DNA of 64,000 bases from Marsupella aquatica (lineage: Eukaryota > Marchantiophyta), in contig OZ316897.1 of the NCBI GenBank assembly GCA_973895155.1, positions 21,328,001 through 21,392,000 of the forward strand, in the 5' to 3' direction. The notes under the pieces were generated by a model. The model searched no databases. It was not told where the DNA came from and worked only from the letters and a program-made list of their open reading frames with translations. The position numbers and the translations under genes were made by a program. Within the stretch, counting starts at the first letter, position 1; each line of letters starts with the position of its first letter. Of this stretch, positions 33,251 through 47,094 are shown piece after piece.

Positions 33251-35416
33251 CCACTTTGAACTCAAGCTTGGTTAAATTCTCCACAGACTGTTCAAGCTTG
33301 AGTAATCGAGCTGGTTCCTCAATTGTAGTTTCCCTGGACAATGGAGTCTACATACACAAACACACCATACAATGTCAATCATCAATGATAATTTGAACAT
33401 CATGGATAACTGATAATCAAAATTGAATATATACATAGGTTTTCATTACATACCGCTGATCCATGTGCAGATCCAATTCCAACAAAACTACTGCCTCGAT
33501 GTTCACCACTGCCCATAGATGGACTGATCTGCACTGGGGGGACTGGACTACTAGACACAAGTTTTGATATAACAGGGCTCATCATTCCTTTTGCTTTCTG
33601 GAAACACATAATCACATTCAAAGCAATTAGAATATTAATGAGAACTCATCATGTCATTGTTTATTCCTATACTAGATAAACACTTCAATTCAAATGACAA
33701 TCTAGACCTGTGGTGAGATGGACCATCTGAAGATTCTTACCAATTTTTTTTCTGCTCCAGCAGCCCCTCCTCTTCCAAAATGCTCTTTGTTCACCACTTC
33801 TGCCCTCCTTGCTTTCATCACAACACTCCTTGCAAGCAAAGTAGGACTATCAAAATGATCCACCGGTCGTGCCCATTTCAATGGGTCAACATATTGAGGT
33901 CCTGGTTTGGAGCGATCATGTTTACATACATCCTTCCAATAAATATTTAGTTTGTGACGTTCTCTTTTCAATAACGTCCGACAGTGACTAATAAATTTCT
34001 TGTCAGACACTGACTGCTTATCTAGATACTCCCAATCTGCCTCCATCAATTTTTGCACATCCTCAATTATGTTTGGATCTTGTTTGTTCCAATCAGGTTC
34101 TGATACATCAAAAAGCCTCAAGACATTGGCACGTAGCTCCTCCAATCCAATATGGTTTATTAGGATGAGAATCATCAATATCATTGTCATGAATCTGAAA
34201 AAAACACCACAAATGATAGTCATCAACATTGGGAATGAAACAAACACCCAATTGTTTCTGAGTACACGAATTATAGGCCACAATGTGAAATGTGCAATGA
34301 AAATCTTACCGTTATCAATTTTCCCTTCTTATTGTCAGCCCTTCTTGCACTACCGGTTCTTTGAAATTGTTTCTTGGCTTGCCTAGATTCCCTACGTTGC
34401 TCTGTTGCAGTCTTTCTTTCCTCTACATACACAATGAGCATCCAATATTGATCATCCACAATTGCAAAATGAGGGACAAGAAATATTACAATATAATACC
34501 TAGGAGGCTTCATTGAAATTGACTTACCTGAACCCTGACTGGATGTCATTACTGCAGAGTGTCCAGATTTTCCAATCGATGTTGATGGAACCACCACTCT
34601 ACACATGCAAACCACTGAAGTTTTGAGTCCAACATTCATATAGATCAACATTGAAAAATACATTGAAAATCTTTGAAATTACTTACATTCAAATAGCTGG
34701 CCAGTCACAAGGTCTTTGTAACATTGCACCATGCCACTCATGGAAGGTCCAACCTTTGTAGGGGTTTCTTTTGCATCTGCCAAGCTCTTAGATGGAGGTT
34801 GCAGATGTTCCTGTCCAGATCAAGTTAAAACCAATGTTATTAAACAGAATCACTACCAATGTCTATAGTTTCCTCATAATGTTGGTGAAATGTAATAGGA
34901 ATCTCACGTTGGATGAACTTTCTGGTTTCTCATCTTCACTGTACTCAGCATCAGTGTCATAATCTGATTCAGAGCCCTCATCACCAGACTCTGCCATACT
35001 CACTGAGGCAATTCTTGATAGTCTGGAACTCTGTCTCCTCTGTGTGGTAACCTCACTTCTAGGAGTTTGACGTGCACTTGTTTCCTTCTTGCCCCCTACG
35101 GTCTGTGTTGCACCCAGTCTACATCAGAGAATATCAATTTATGAATGACAAGTACCCAAAACCAACTAATATTGCTGATGAGCAATGTTAACACATCTTT
35201 GCACATTCAAAACAACATGCAAGATTATACTCACATGAAATTGAAATTTGATCCAAATATCTCCCTAAATTTTCTATTGTTGGCTGCTACCTTCTGATTT
35301 CGTTCCTCCTCATATGGAGGTATTCGCTGCATTCACTGCTAGACCATGGCATGCCATGTTAGTATGATCCCACTTCCAACTAAATGAAACTGGACTGTAC
35401 AATATCTTCAAACCAT

Positions 35417-37484
35417 TCATTTTCTTTTATACTTTCTTTTTTCTTTGTCTGTAGTACTTGGTCCAGGCTCCTGTCTAGTTGTACAGGCTTCTGCCAACTC
35501 TATGTGAAACTTAGCATTGTCATCCATAGTATCATGGAAATCAACTTCCATGTAATCACCCAACACCCTTGTAGACCTGGATTCCTTATGGAGGATTGTT
35601 CTCCATGCAATCCCCTTATCATTTGGGTAAAAAAACACTTGTTCTATCTGTCGTGGCAATACATAGTCCATTTTCTTGGAAGCACCTAGCTCCTTCTGAA
35701 AATTTACTTGCCACAATCCAGACGCATCATATCTCATACTTGCAGTGGCTTTGGGAGTCCAAGATGGGTTTGCCCACCTTCCTTTGAAAAGGACCACTTC
35801 CTTTATCAGAGGCCCATAGTTCAACACTAAGATGTCTGTCAACACCCCCACATATTGTACAGATTCATCTACTGTTGCCCCTGACCTAATGACCCGCTTC
35901 TCAGTGAATGTACAAGCCATCCCAGAATCAAAAGTCTTGAACCCAGATGAGTCACAATCAATCAAGGAACCTAGTGATGGAATGGTCCTCCAATGGTGCC
36001 CATAGGCTCTGTAGGCCCTGTACCGTAGTGCCTTCAAACTAGGTGGTACACTATACGCTGCCAACACCATTCGTTCAAACTCATTCTCAAAATTATGCCT
36101 TCTAATTGTCACTTCAAACCATTCTCTAAAAGGAGGCAACTCATCCAAATCAGAGGGATAAGGCACAGGATTCCTCTGATTTCCTGGATTCTTCATCCAT
36201 TCTTTCCGGAAATCTGCTCTGTGCTTGGTAACTGCCTCCTTTTGATCATCATTAACCCTGCATGGCAATAATGACTCAGCTCCTAGGCCCACACAATTTC
36301 TGCTCAAAACTCAATTCTGTTTAAATCAATCTATTCATTAAAAGTGAATTATTATTGAATTTATGAACATTTGGGCAATAGAAAGTGTACATTTGGCCTT
36401 CAAAAAATGTACAGTTAGGCAAGAAACAAAGTTGATGGCCATCACATGTAACACCATGTTCATCCTTTGTAAACGAACTAGGATGAAACTCCTTCTAGTC
36501 AAGATCATTTTTGTCACCTCAAGTTTACAATTGATCATTTAGGTGTGGAGTATTCTACCATAGTGTACCTTTTGGGTTTAAAAAGTGTACAGTTAGAGAC
36601 CAAATAGTGAACATTTAGAGGCCTAAAAGTGAACAAAATAAAATACACTTTTAATGAATAGGGTGATTTAAAAAAAACAACAGAGAACTTAACAATATAA
36701 ACCATGCTCATACCTATACCATGGTTCCACCAGCTCTTCATTCTCCAGTATGTAATGATGCATAGCTATCATATCATTCCACTCCAAGGTGATCTGTTTT
36801 CCAGCTCCTTCCAAGACAATGCCTGCAACACCAGGATTCTCCTCCAAGTCCCATGTTCTCATTCTGGTCCCCTTAACATCGATCATGTATTTAGAAAGGA
36901 ATCCTAAAGATTCATCCAGAAGGTAGCCTTCAGCCATAGAAGCCTCTGGAAGTGCCTTGTTTCGAACATAACCCTTCAAGGTCTTTAGATATCTTTCTAT
37001 TGGGCAGATCCATCTAATGTTCACTGGACCACAGATGTCTAGTTCTTGAACCAGATGAATCAACAGATGGGTCATGACATCAAAGAAGCTTGGTGGGAAA
37101 TGAATTTCCATAAGGCAAAGTGTGAATGCAACATCTCTCATCACAGAGTCGTACTGTGAGGGATCCCAAACCTTGGCACAGATGGTACGCCACACATTGC
37201 TCACTCTGGCTATGGCCAACCGAACACCTTCATCAAGTAATCCCATTGTTGCCAATGGAAGGATTTGTTGCATGAGGTGATGGAAATCGTGAGATTTCAG
37301 CCCTGATAACTTCTTCTTAACTGTGACACATTTAGCCAAAGAACTGCTGAAACCAGTGGGCCCTTTAAAGGTCAACAATACCTCTAAGAACTTAGTCTTC
37401 TCTGTCTTACTGAGGCAGTATGGGGCTGGCGGCATGATCTTTGAATCTTTTTTTGGATCTGGATTTGAAACCAGCCACAGGTGT
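35417..37484 (-). pseudogene. CACTA TnpD transposase, C-terminal part only (DUF4218, DUF4216)
   Basis: The minus-strand frame is open right from the gypsy boundary at 37484. It shows the DUF4218 block (MPPAPYCLS, then GLKSHDFHHLMQQILPLA, then LDICGPVNIRWICPIER) to a donor near 36716. After an intron with AT-rich repeats, the second exon (about 36318-35417) is the DUF4216 block (GVLTDILVLNYG, then WRTILHKESRSTRV), ending in a Lys/Arg tail. In complete TnpD the transposase_21 catalytic core lies N-terminal to these. It should resume beyond the gypsy insertion but is not present there. So this CACTA lacks its catalytic domain. Confidence 0.88.
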
Positions 37485-40400
37485 TGTGATGCCTAGACAG
37501 GAATCACTCGGCCGGTTAAGTGGGTAAAGCAGGAAGGCACCCTAGGAACACCTTAGTATAGTGACAAAACAAGGAAAATATAAACAATTAGGGGCAACCA
37601 TGGAACCCGGGCAGAGGCCGGAGGTAAGGCTGAGGGTGAAAACCCGATTAGGGTTAGGGCGCGTTAAGCGTCGGCGGCTAGGAAGGATCAACGGGAAGAA
37701 GGACCGGCAGAGGAGAGGGGTAAGGAGCGCTTGCAGGAGATGGTGGCTCATTTGCGAGCACGAACTAGGCAGACGACTACGGGAGGCCAACTACTGTCAG
37801 CTGCTTAGGCAAGCACTCGGGGAGAGAGTAGATACCGACGATCGACCTAAGGAGGGTATGAGCAACGTCAATCAAGCGGCACATTTCTGGGGATGCCTGT
37901 TCGAACGGGCAACTGAGTACATCAAGACTTACGAGGACGAGGAGTCAGAAAGGGCAGCTCGAGAACGGCAGGAGCTCGCTCGATTGTGGGAGCTGCACAA
38001 GACGGCTTTCTTAGGAGGCGAACTCATCAAGGACGAGTTCCTGTGGACGCCTACTTCCAATCAACTCGACGATCTTCTGTTTTGCAAAGACAGCGTCGTC
38101 GGCATCCGAGAGGCCATCAAGAACTGCAACGACATACACTGGGAATTAAAGGGTAGCACGGAAAGGTGGACCCAGGCAACAGTGCTAGGAGAAACCTCCA
38201 CGGCAGCAGAGATGAAGAGGAAGGGAGCCGTCAACGATGAAGCCACCCCGGCAAAAAGAACGAGGTCGGCGGCACCAAAGAAGCCAACCGAGCAGCAGAG
38301 CAGGAGGCAGGGAGAAGCCAAAGAGGAGGAGGTCGATCCCATCAAGGCCATTCCAACCAGGGATGACACCTGGAAGGGCTGGGCGGCAACCCTACCGGTG
38401 GAGGTGCAACTACATTTTGCACGGGAGGAGGATGCATGCTTTACGGCCATGCAGACCAAGAAGTACCAAGGCTTCATGGCCGGATCCGGCTTGGAGGCCT
38501 TTGTAAGATTACCATGGCTGAAGCCGGAGGTACCGGAGTCAGACCTATTAGAATTCGTGGGGTCATGGGAACCCGAGACCAATTGCACGAGGATATATGG
38601 GAAGGATTTCTATCTTACTCCCAAGGTAACCAGACCCAAGCCGGGACTACAACGGGTACCTCCTCAACCAATTGAAGAAGATCTTAAAGGAGGAGCAGCA
38701 GGTAATCGGCATGGGGAGCGTGTCGCGGCTTGGCTATCACATGCCGCTGTTGTGCCGGTATGCCAGAGGACAGACTTTTGCCCCGGTACTTCCCCTGCAG
38801 GTAAGGGCACCCGAGGAAGCTCCAACGCCGAGGCCGTTGGCTGAGAAGCCTCAACCACCTGTTAGTCCTACGATCGAGCAGGTGTTTAGGCCCAGGAAGG
38901 AAGACTTGCCGATGCAGCAACCAGGCATGCAGAGTCTGCTGAAACTACTGGAGAAAGAAAAGAAATCGGCATCGGCAACAACAACAACAACGGCAATGGC
39001 AACAATGCAGGACACTACTACAGAGGTAGGCCTACACCGGCTCACAAGAGAAAACCCCTTTGCTGGAGACAAGGAGAGAATCAGGCCGGAATCCAAGCCA
39101 GGTGTTCGAATGTACGTGGGAACCTCAAGCTCCGAATCTGAGGCAGAATTGCCTGAAGCTCCTACCGACGAAGAGGAGAGGGAGAAGCCGGACGTCCAAG
39201 AGGTAGAGGAGGCAGTGGAGGACTGCAGCCATGATAATTCCGGCTATGGGTCGGACCATCACGTTCCAGGAGTAAGGACCTGTGGCCGGTTTGTCCCCAC
39301 ACTTCCAAGGGTAGTGCGAGGGGACCCCAACCAGCAGAGTAGCCCTGAGTCTCCCCCACCAGATGTTGCTCCCCCGAGCTTTGACGGCATAAAACAGACG
39401 GTGCAGGAATTTCAGGAGCGAATCAAGCAGGAGGAAGAGGCCGCCCTGGCTAAGGAAAAGGATTTACCAGGAGGAGATTGGCCGGAGGACATCAGGCGGC
39501 TAGCCGAAAAAGGAAGCAAACCTCTAGCCACGATTGAAGAGATCCGCAGGACGGCTTGGGAGCAGAGGCCACGATGGGCGATGCCGATCACTTCTACTTA
39601 CTCCACCTACGCTAAGAATAGAGCCATGGAGTATGGTGAGATGTGTGGGGAACTTGCGCTCGGCATCTTTGGAGAGGAGTTGGAGGTAGGACCCTTTTTC
39701 CATAGGGAGCAGTTGGAGAAGCACCAATTAGAAGAAGCGGTGGCTTTAGAGAGAAGCAAGAAGGACGAGGTCATTCGATGGCTTAGGAGGATGGGAGCCG
39801 AGATTGAAGATCTAAGGGCGGCCAAGAAAGCCCAAGATGAACTGCGGATTAAACGACATGAGCTGAACATCATGCAGGGGCAGTTGGACGCCGCGCAGGC
39901 TGATAATCAGAATATCAAGGATAAACTGACTCAGACGCAGGAAGAGTTGGCCGACACGATCAAAGAGAGGGAAAAGTGGAAGCAAGAGCTGAAGAATACA
40001 GAGGAGGCCCACATAACAGCCAACAACCGGGCCATGGCGGAGACCCAAAGAAAGGAATGGGCGTTGAAAGGGGAGCTCGAGAAAATCCATGGAGCCCTTG
40101 AGCAGAAGGAGGTCGAGTTAGGGAAATCCTATCAAGGGATTATGGCGCAACAGCAGGAGCTTGCGTCCCTGACGGCCAGCTTCAAGGCCGACCTAAGGGA
40201 GAAGGACGAGAAGCTCGAACAGACTTACGCCAAGATGAACCAGATGGAGTCTGTCATCATTGCAGAGCTCGACAAGGAGCTAAGAGCAACCCCGGAGGAG
40301 AGGGCTACCTTGAAGAAGGAATTGGAGGAAGCCCACAGGGAGCAGGAGGAGGCCAAAAACGAGCTGGAGGGGGCACGTAAGGACCTGGATGAAACCCAAG

Positions 40401-41893
40401 AGGAGTTGGAGGAAATCACGAGGAAGATGGAGAACCTACAGCGGCGGGCCGACAACCAAACAGAGCGGCTGAAGAAACAAGCCGCAGTATTTAAATGCTT
40501 AGCTGCAGCAGGTCCATCTCCCGTTGGGACAAACCAGTTACCAGGGGTGGTAATTGCCGAAGGACAAGCCGCGTCAACTGCACCAGTGCTGGAAGTAAGT
40601 GGGAAGGGGAAGGGACCAGCTGCCGAGCCACCAACGAAGAAGAAGCGGAAACCTCCAGGGTCAAGGAGTAATACGACTTCACAGGCCGTGGTGATCAAGG
40701 AGGTAGACCCAGCACCGATCCCAGACAGGGTCACGGCTAAGGATCCAACTACCCTAGGGGAAGGGGAGGCCGAAGCCGTGGGAGTGGCTGAGGCCGAAGC
40801 CGTGGGTATTGCCGAGGCCGGTGTCGAGGCTGAAGCCGAAGGTGGACCCAGTCAGGCCGATGGAGAGTTGACTCGGTCAAGGGCAGGTAATCTGTCAGTA
40901 GGCGGGCCAACGGCAGTGGCTGAGGAGGAAGTGTTGGGGGCGTCCATTGAGGATCCACCACCGGTGTCGTGACGGTGCAAGGGCGCCGTTCCTTTTAGGG
41001 AGGGCGGACGTGGAGGGAGGAGGCGTGAGTGGGCAGGGCGGGCGCGGATCTCCACGTTTAGGATTAGGATCAGAACCAGGAGCGGCCCTGACACTTAGCT
41101 TAGTGGGATTGCGGTCCCACTGGTAGGAGCAACACTTGTGCTCCTGCCTTGCTGTACATAGGTAGATTCGGGCAAGTAGATTACTGTCAGGTAGATTAGG
41201 CTTACGATGCAAAGAATGGCGGATCCACTACCAGGATAAGTACCTGGGCAGCGGGGAGCTCAGGGCCTCTTCTTTAGCAAGTTTTTAGTTTGCACCAGCC
41301 GGGCTGGGATCAAGTAGTACGAGAAGCTCTCGGTTAGTCATACAGTGACCCTTGTGTATATTCATGTTTCCTCATGCCTAAGAGCTGAATAGAGTTGGCC
41401 TCACGGCTTAGTTCGCAGAACTTGTGTATGAGATGTACTGTTTGTATGGCAAGTGCATGGTATGACTCAGTCAGAATGAGTCATTTTGCTATTTGTGTGT
41501 CGCATTAACTTGTGTGAAGAGTGCCCACATCAACAGAAGGAAGGAAAGTAAGCAGGGGAGTGAGAGTTGGATGTGTCGAGCTGAGAGAGGTCTTAGCGGC
41601 TTAACCAAGCCTATTGGGGATCATTCCGGCGGCGGAATCCAAACATACCTAACAAGACGGAGGGGAAGACAGGGGAAGACAGGGGAAGGCCTATATTAGG
41701 CCGGCTACGTATCTCATGACCCGATGAAGGATCTGTCCAGTATATGTGTGTAAAATGTTAATAGTAGTAGTAGAAGGTTAGCAGCGTCCCATGCCGCTAA
41801 GCCGCGGAAACGGCCTCGCCAAGCACGAAACCTGCGGGAATCGGCTTGAGCTGGGGGGTTTCTTGGGTTTAGGGAGCCATGGGACGCACCACA
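37485..41893 (+). repeat. Left LTR (+) of the gypsy chimera, 4409 bp
   Basis: Matches the LTR of gypsy A in reverse orientation. It has a 233-bp deletion at 38623/38624 (equivalent to 9724-9956 of A) and lacks one 24-bp unit of the Ala-Glu-Gly repeat. It shares the 233-bp deletion and several substitutions with the right LTR at 50060-54492. Confidence 0.93.
37561..40972 (+). pseudogene. LTR-encoded protein, frameshifted copy (left LTR)
   Basis: It begins MTKQGKYK at 37561 and runs to the 233-bp deletion near 38623, which shifts the frame. The first part then continues out of frame to 38844. The correct frame resumes at about 38672 and is open to the TGA at 40972, including the whole coiled coil. 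No C-to-T stop is present in this copy. The deletion removes the middle of the Athila-ORF1-like domain. Confidence 0.88.
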
Positions 41894-42158
41894 TTTTTGG
41901 CGCTAGATGGAGGGGGCATTTCTTAAGCCGTGAGATATGAAGTTAGAACGGAAGCGTAGGTAATGACTGACCTTACGCCGAGGGAAGAAAGAGTGATTCA
42001 ACGGGAGAGAGCTCGACTGCAGTAGCTCACCGGGTGGCATGATACACAACGACTGAGAGGGGCAGAAAGAGCTGGTAGCTCCGAAACTGGAAGTGGCGTC
42101 GAAGAAGACATACCAGAAGAAGAGTCGGTAAGGAGAAGTGAGTCTCCAACCGACATGG
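41894..42158 (+). pseudogene. gag 5' fragment (+), truncated at strand switch
   Basis: After the primer-binding site the gag ATG is at 41964. The frame matches the first ~65 codons of gypsy A gag, with one TAG at 42023-42025 where A has CAG. It ends at 42158 in the codons for PTDMG, where the sequence jumps to the LTR on the opposite strand. Confidence 0.92.
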
Positions 42159-42159
42159 G

Positions 42160-43760
42160 TTGCCTGGTTGCTGCATCGGCAAGTCTTCCTTCCTGGGCCT
42201 AAACACCTGCTCGATCGTAGGACTAACAGGTGGTTGAGGCTTCTCAGCCAACGGCCTCGGCGTTGGAGCTTCCTCGGGTGCCCTTACCTGCAGGGGAAGT
42301 ACCGGGGCAAAAGTCTGACCTCTGGCATACCGGCACAACAGCGGCATGTGATAGCCAAGCCGCGACACGCTCCCCATGCCGATTACCTGCTGCTCCTCCT
42401 TTAAGATCTTCTTCAATTGGTTGAGGAGGTACCCGTTGTAGTCCCGGCTTGGGTCTGGCCTTTCTGCCAGATAGACCTGTGCCTTGCCGATCTCTGCCCT
42501 CGGTAAGTTACAATGCATGGTCACCCGCAAGAAGTCGATCATCTCTCCTATGTGCGGGTTGGTGCAGGTGTTCCGGAAGAAGCCATTCTTTGTTGATGGC
42601 CCGGAGAACGACCGGAACTCCTTGTCAGGCAAGGTCTTCCTGGTATCAACTTTGGTCTTATTGCCCATCGGCAAGCCAAACACTTCGGCAATCACCTTGG
42701 GAGTAAGATAGAAATCCTTCCCATATATCCTCGTGCAATTGGTCTCGGGTTCCCATGACCCCACGAATTCTAATAGGTCTGACTCCGGTACCTCCGGCTT
42801 CAGCCATGGTAATCTTACAAAGGCCTCCAAGCCGGATCCGGCCATGAAGCCTTGGTACTTCTTGGTCTGCATGGCCGTAAAGCATGCATCCTCCTCCCGT
42901 GCAAAATGTAGTTGCACCTCCACCGGTAGGGTTGCCGCCCAGCCCTTCCAGGTGTCATCCCTGGTTGGAATGGCCTTGATGGGATCGACCTCCTCCTCTT
43001 TGGCTTCTCCCTGCCTCCTGCTCTGCTGCTCGGTTGGCTTCTTTGGTGCCGCCGACCTCGTTCTTTTTGCCGGGGTGGCTTCATCGTTGACGGCTCCCTT
43101 CCTCTTCATCTCTGCTGCCGTGGAGGTTTCTCCTAGCACTGTTGCCTGGGTCCACCTTTCCGTGCTACCCTTTAATTCCCAGTGTATGTCGTTGCAGTTC
43201 TTGATGGCCTCTCGGATGCCGACGACGCTGTCTTTGCAAAACAGAAGATCGTCGAGTTGATTGGAAGTAGGCGTCCACAGGAACTCGTCCTTGATGAGTT
43301 CGCCTCCTAAGAAAGCCGTCTTGTGCAGCTCCCACAATCGAGCGAGCTCCTGCCATTCTCGAGCTGCCCTTTCTGACTCCTCGTCCTCGTAAGTCTTGAT
43401 GTACTCAGTTGCCCGTTCGAACAGGCATCCCCAGAAATGTGCCGCTTGATTGACGTTGCTCATACCCTCCTTAGGTCGATCGTCGGTATCTACTCTCTCC
43501 CCGAGTGCTTGCCTAAGCAGCTGACAGTAGTTGGCCTCCCGTAGTCGTCTGCCTAGTTCGTGCTCGCAAATGAGCCACCATCTCCTGCAAGCGCTCCTTA
43601 CCCCTCTCCTCTGCCGGTCCTTCTTCCCGTTGATCCTTCCTAGCCGCCGACGCTTAACGCGCCCTAACCCTAATCGGGTTTTCACCCTCAGCCTTACCTC
43701 CGGCCTCTGCCCGGGTTCCATGGTTGCCCCTAATTGTTTATATTTTCCTTGTTTTGTCAC
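42160..43760 (-). pseudogene. LTR-encoded protein, open but 3'-truncated copy
   Basis: About 533 codons of the LTR-encoded protein, uninterrupted from the ATG at 43760. Past the junction the frame runs into antisense gag until 42027, which is fortuitous. This is the only copy in the window with an intact Athila-ORF1-like domain. Confidence 0.9.
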
Positions 43761-43836
43761 TATACTAAGGTGTTCCTAGGGTGCCTTCCTGCTTTACCCA
43801 CTTAACCGGCCGAGTGATTCCTGTCTAGGCATCACA
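42160..43836 (-). repeat. Truncated 3' LTR (-) of the gypsy chimera
   Basis: The 1677 bp correspond to 9425-11101 of gypsy A, ending abruptly at the strand switch. It lacks the 233-bp deletion that marks both outer LTRs. Its copy of the LTR frame (43760 down to 42160) is open throughout, showing the ancestral CAG codons. Confidence 0.92.
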
Positions 43837-46800
43837 TAGCTCCCCACTTAATTGTGAAGCGTCCTCGCGAACAACTTCATCTTCGTCCATATAGTATTTC
43901 TTGAGGCGGTCATAATGGATGCGAACTGGATATACCTCTCCCGTAATGTTGGCCAATTGCACGGAGCCATTGGGGAACATCATGGTTACTCTAAAGGGTC
44001 CTAACCAGCGAGTGTAAAGCTTTCCTGGAAACCTACTATACCTATTGTCATAAAGTAGCACAAGATCATCGGTATGAATACTAACTACTTTTAACCTTTT
44101 ATCATACTGCTGCTTCATGATATTCTGTCTATATTCTACTCTCTCGGCTGAAATCATTCTCGCTTCCTCTAAAGCTTCTAACCTATATTCTCGCTCCTTT
44201 AGGCTCTCCTCCGCTGAGGCTCTTTCCTCAATTGTAACTTGAAATGTCGGTATCTCAAGTTGCATGGGTACCAGGGCTTCTTGTCCAAAGGTTAAGAAGA
44301 AGGGTGTATGACCGGTAGTGGATTTATAGGCAAGATTGTAAGCAAAAACAGCAGCAAACAATTTATCATCCCAATCGAGTTTGTTCTGAGCTACTGTCTT
44401 GTTCAATATCTTTCCTATGATCCCGTTTGCTCGTTCTGTCAACCCGTTTGCCTTTGGATGGTAGGGAGTAGTAGGCCTATGTTTAACTAAATACTGCTCA
44501 TTTAAACGACTAATTATATCATTCAAAAAATGGGTTCCTCTATCACTAACTAATTCTAGGGGTGCTCCATACCTGGTGAAGATCTGCTCATACATGAATC
44601 TAGCCGTAGTAATTGCATCATCCTTCGTTGTTGGTCTGGCCTCTACCCATTTAGTTGCATAATCCGTAGCCAAGATTATGTACTTGTTCCGTCGAGGGTG
44701 GGTCAGTGGTTTCAGAGGTCCAATGTAATCAATACCCCACTTCTCGAATGGTGCCAGAGGTAGAATAGGGTGCAGTGGATGCCTGGTGGACGCCCTTGGT
44801 CCTCCCGCTCGTTAACAAGGATCGCATTGTTTGATAAACTGATAGACATCTTTGTGCAAGGTGGGCCACCAGTAACCGGCATTTAATATCTTCTTAGACG
44901 TGGTTACTGGGGCAAAATGTCCTCCGGCCTCCTCTCCATGCATGGCCCGTAGGACTCGTTTTACCTCTCTCTTTTCCAAACACCTTTGAATCGTGCCGTT
45001 GATTCCATGCTTGTGCAGTATGCCTTTAATGCACTGATACTGTCTGACCTTCCGCACAAAGACTGCGGCTTGCTCTCGGCTTAATCCTGGCTGTAATCTG
45101 GAAGTGCTGAGAAATTGTAAAATCTCAGGGTACCATGTACCAGCTATTTCCACAACGAATAGCTCCTCGTCGGGGAATCGATCATCGATGCAATCCGTGG
45201 CAGGTTTACCTGTGATCCTTGAAAAGAAGTCGGCATTGGCATGTAACTTTCCCGGCTTGATCCTCAGCTCATAGTCAAACTCCTGTAATAGCAAAATCCA
45301 TCTTGCTACTCTGCCTGTAAGGTCCGGCTTATTGACTAGGTACTTCAAACTTTCATGATCAGTATGAAAGATTACCTTGTACCCTAGTAAATAATGCCTA
45401 AACTTTTTACAAGAATAAATGACTCCTAATGCTTCTCTTTCCGTGGTAGAGTAGTTCCGTTCGGCATCGGCAAGCTGACGGCTTGCGAAGTATATGGGAT
45501 GGTCCCTTCCTTTCTCATCCAACTGACTTAGTACTGAGCCAATACAGAAGCCTGAGACATCTACAAAAACATGAAAATCTTTGTTCCAGTCCGGTGCTAT
45601 CATGACTGGGGCCTCTACTAACATCTGCTTCAATTCTACCACCGCTGTGACTCGTTCGGGTGTGGGTTCGAAGTCTGCTCCTGCCTTGAGCATATTGGTT
45701 AATGGTAAAGCCAGCTTGGCAAAATCCTTGATGAACCGGCGATAGTAACCAATGCATCCCAAGAAGGATCTTACATCCTTTATGTTCTTAGGCTGCATGA
45801 TATCTAGCCATACTGCTAGCTTACCTTTGTCAATCTCAATGCCCTTCCTTGATACCTTGTGACCTAGTAGCACCCCCTCGGTTACTGCAAAAAAACATTT
45901 ATCTGGATGTAACTTGAGACCCACCTCTCTACATCTCATGAAGGTTTTCCTGAGGTATTTAGCATGTTTCGATGCCTTCCCGAATACTGCAAAGTCATCA
46001 ATGAAGATTTCCATGAACTTTCTCAAGTAATCATGAAAAATGTTCACCATTAATCGTTGGAACATAGCTGGTGCGTTGCAGAGTCCAAACGGCATACGAT
46101 TGAAGACATAGATCCCCCATTCCGTGATGAAGGCCGTCTTGATTTGGTCTTCCTGCCGAATCCTGATTTGGTTATAACCAGAGTATCCATCCATGAATGA
46201 ATATAGTTCATGACTGGCTACCATGTCTAGTACCATATCAGTAAACGGTAAAGGAAAATGGTCTTTTAATGTTGCTTCATTCAGCTTCCTGTAATCCTGA
46301 CAAACCCGGATCTTGGGTTTACCATCGGGTCCAGCTTTCTTGGGAACTATCACAATTGGAGACACCCAGTCTGAATGCAGGACTGGAGTGATGAATCCAG
46401 CTTCCACTAGTTTGTCGATTTCTGTTTTGACCAGCAGGGAATACTTCGGGTTCATCCTTCGAATTGGTTGTCGAAATGATTTGGCTCCTAACATGAGATC
46501 AATTCGATGTTCCCCTAGTGTTGGATCTACTCCCTTTAGATCTTGGTGACTCCATGCAAACACATCCTGAAATTCAATCAATAAGTCACTGATCTCTTTC
46601 TCGAGCTCAGGTGCTAGGTTTCTCCCTAAGTTCAGTTCTCTTCCCTCTCCTAAGTTGAGCTTCCGATATTGCCGTGCTTGGATCATATTAATCTGCTTCT
46701 TCAAATTCGGGTCCAGTTCGGCTTCCAGTCTCTCTAATCTCATACCTCCATAAACTGGGATCTCGGCTGGACTAGCCGAGTCGGTCCCTTCCTTGGTGTC

Positions 46801-47094
46801 CATAGATTGTCCCCTTACCGGTCTATTCGGTTTTGAATTAGTGGTCGGCTCCCCTTCCTGCCTTGGCTCTAGATCGTGTCTGTCCATCTCATCCACCTCT
46901 TGCTCTTGAGAGTTAGGCCGCTGTGCTCTCTCGGCTTCTAATAGGGCCTCAATTTGTTCTGCCCTCGTAATCGGCTTGTATGCCGATCTCTTGGTATTTA
47001 ATTCCTTGCCGATGATCGATGGCGTTGTGGACCCCGTCGGCTCTGCCACAACGCCTGTAGAAAATCCACTGTCCCTGCTACTGCTCCCCACTTA
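43825..47094 (-). pseudogene. pol: Gypsy chimera pol with one nonsense codon
   Basis: Nearly identical to pol of gypsy A. A TAA at 44814-44812 replaces the CAA of DPCQRAG at the end of the integrase zinc site, cutting off the DDE catalytic core. The downstream frame is otherwise open to 43825. This copy keeps His in GGHFAP, the residue that is Tyr in A. RT has FIDDF, and RNase H is complete. Confidence 0.93.

Larger units (their letters stand above)
18735..35120 (-). pseudogene. CACTA TnpA-like gene, split by the MULE
   Basis: Minus-strand exons in order: about 35120-34910 (Arg-rich then acidic, with SESDYDTDAEYSEDE); 34814-34690; 34639-34530; 34430-34310 (basic, KKGKLITV); 34195-33740 (the block with WKDVCKHDRSKPGPQYVD, resembling plant Ptta/En/Spm transposase families); 33600-33455; an exon split between 33345-33251 and 19658-19506; 19415-19100 with stops; and 19010-18735, resembling the C-terminal domain found after TnpA-like proteins. 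Splice sites are by eye. The split exon encodes a short coiled coil (EQSVENLTKLEF). The phase is identical on both sides of the MULE target duplication. TAG codons in the 19.1-19.4 kb part show it is dead. Expected role: binding the subterminal repeats. Confidence 0.72.

Noticed and set aside
42027-42160. Fusion of the LTR protein with a new C-terminus
   Set aside because: The extension is antisense gag read across the strand-switch junction; fortuitous.
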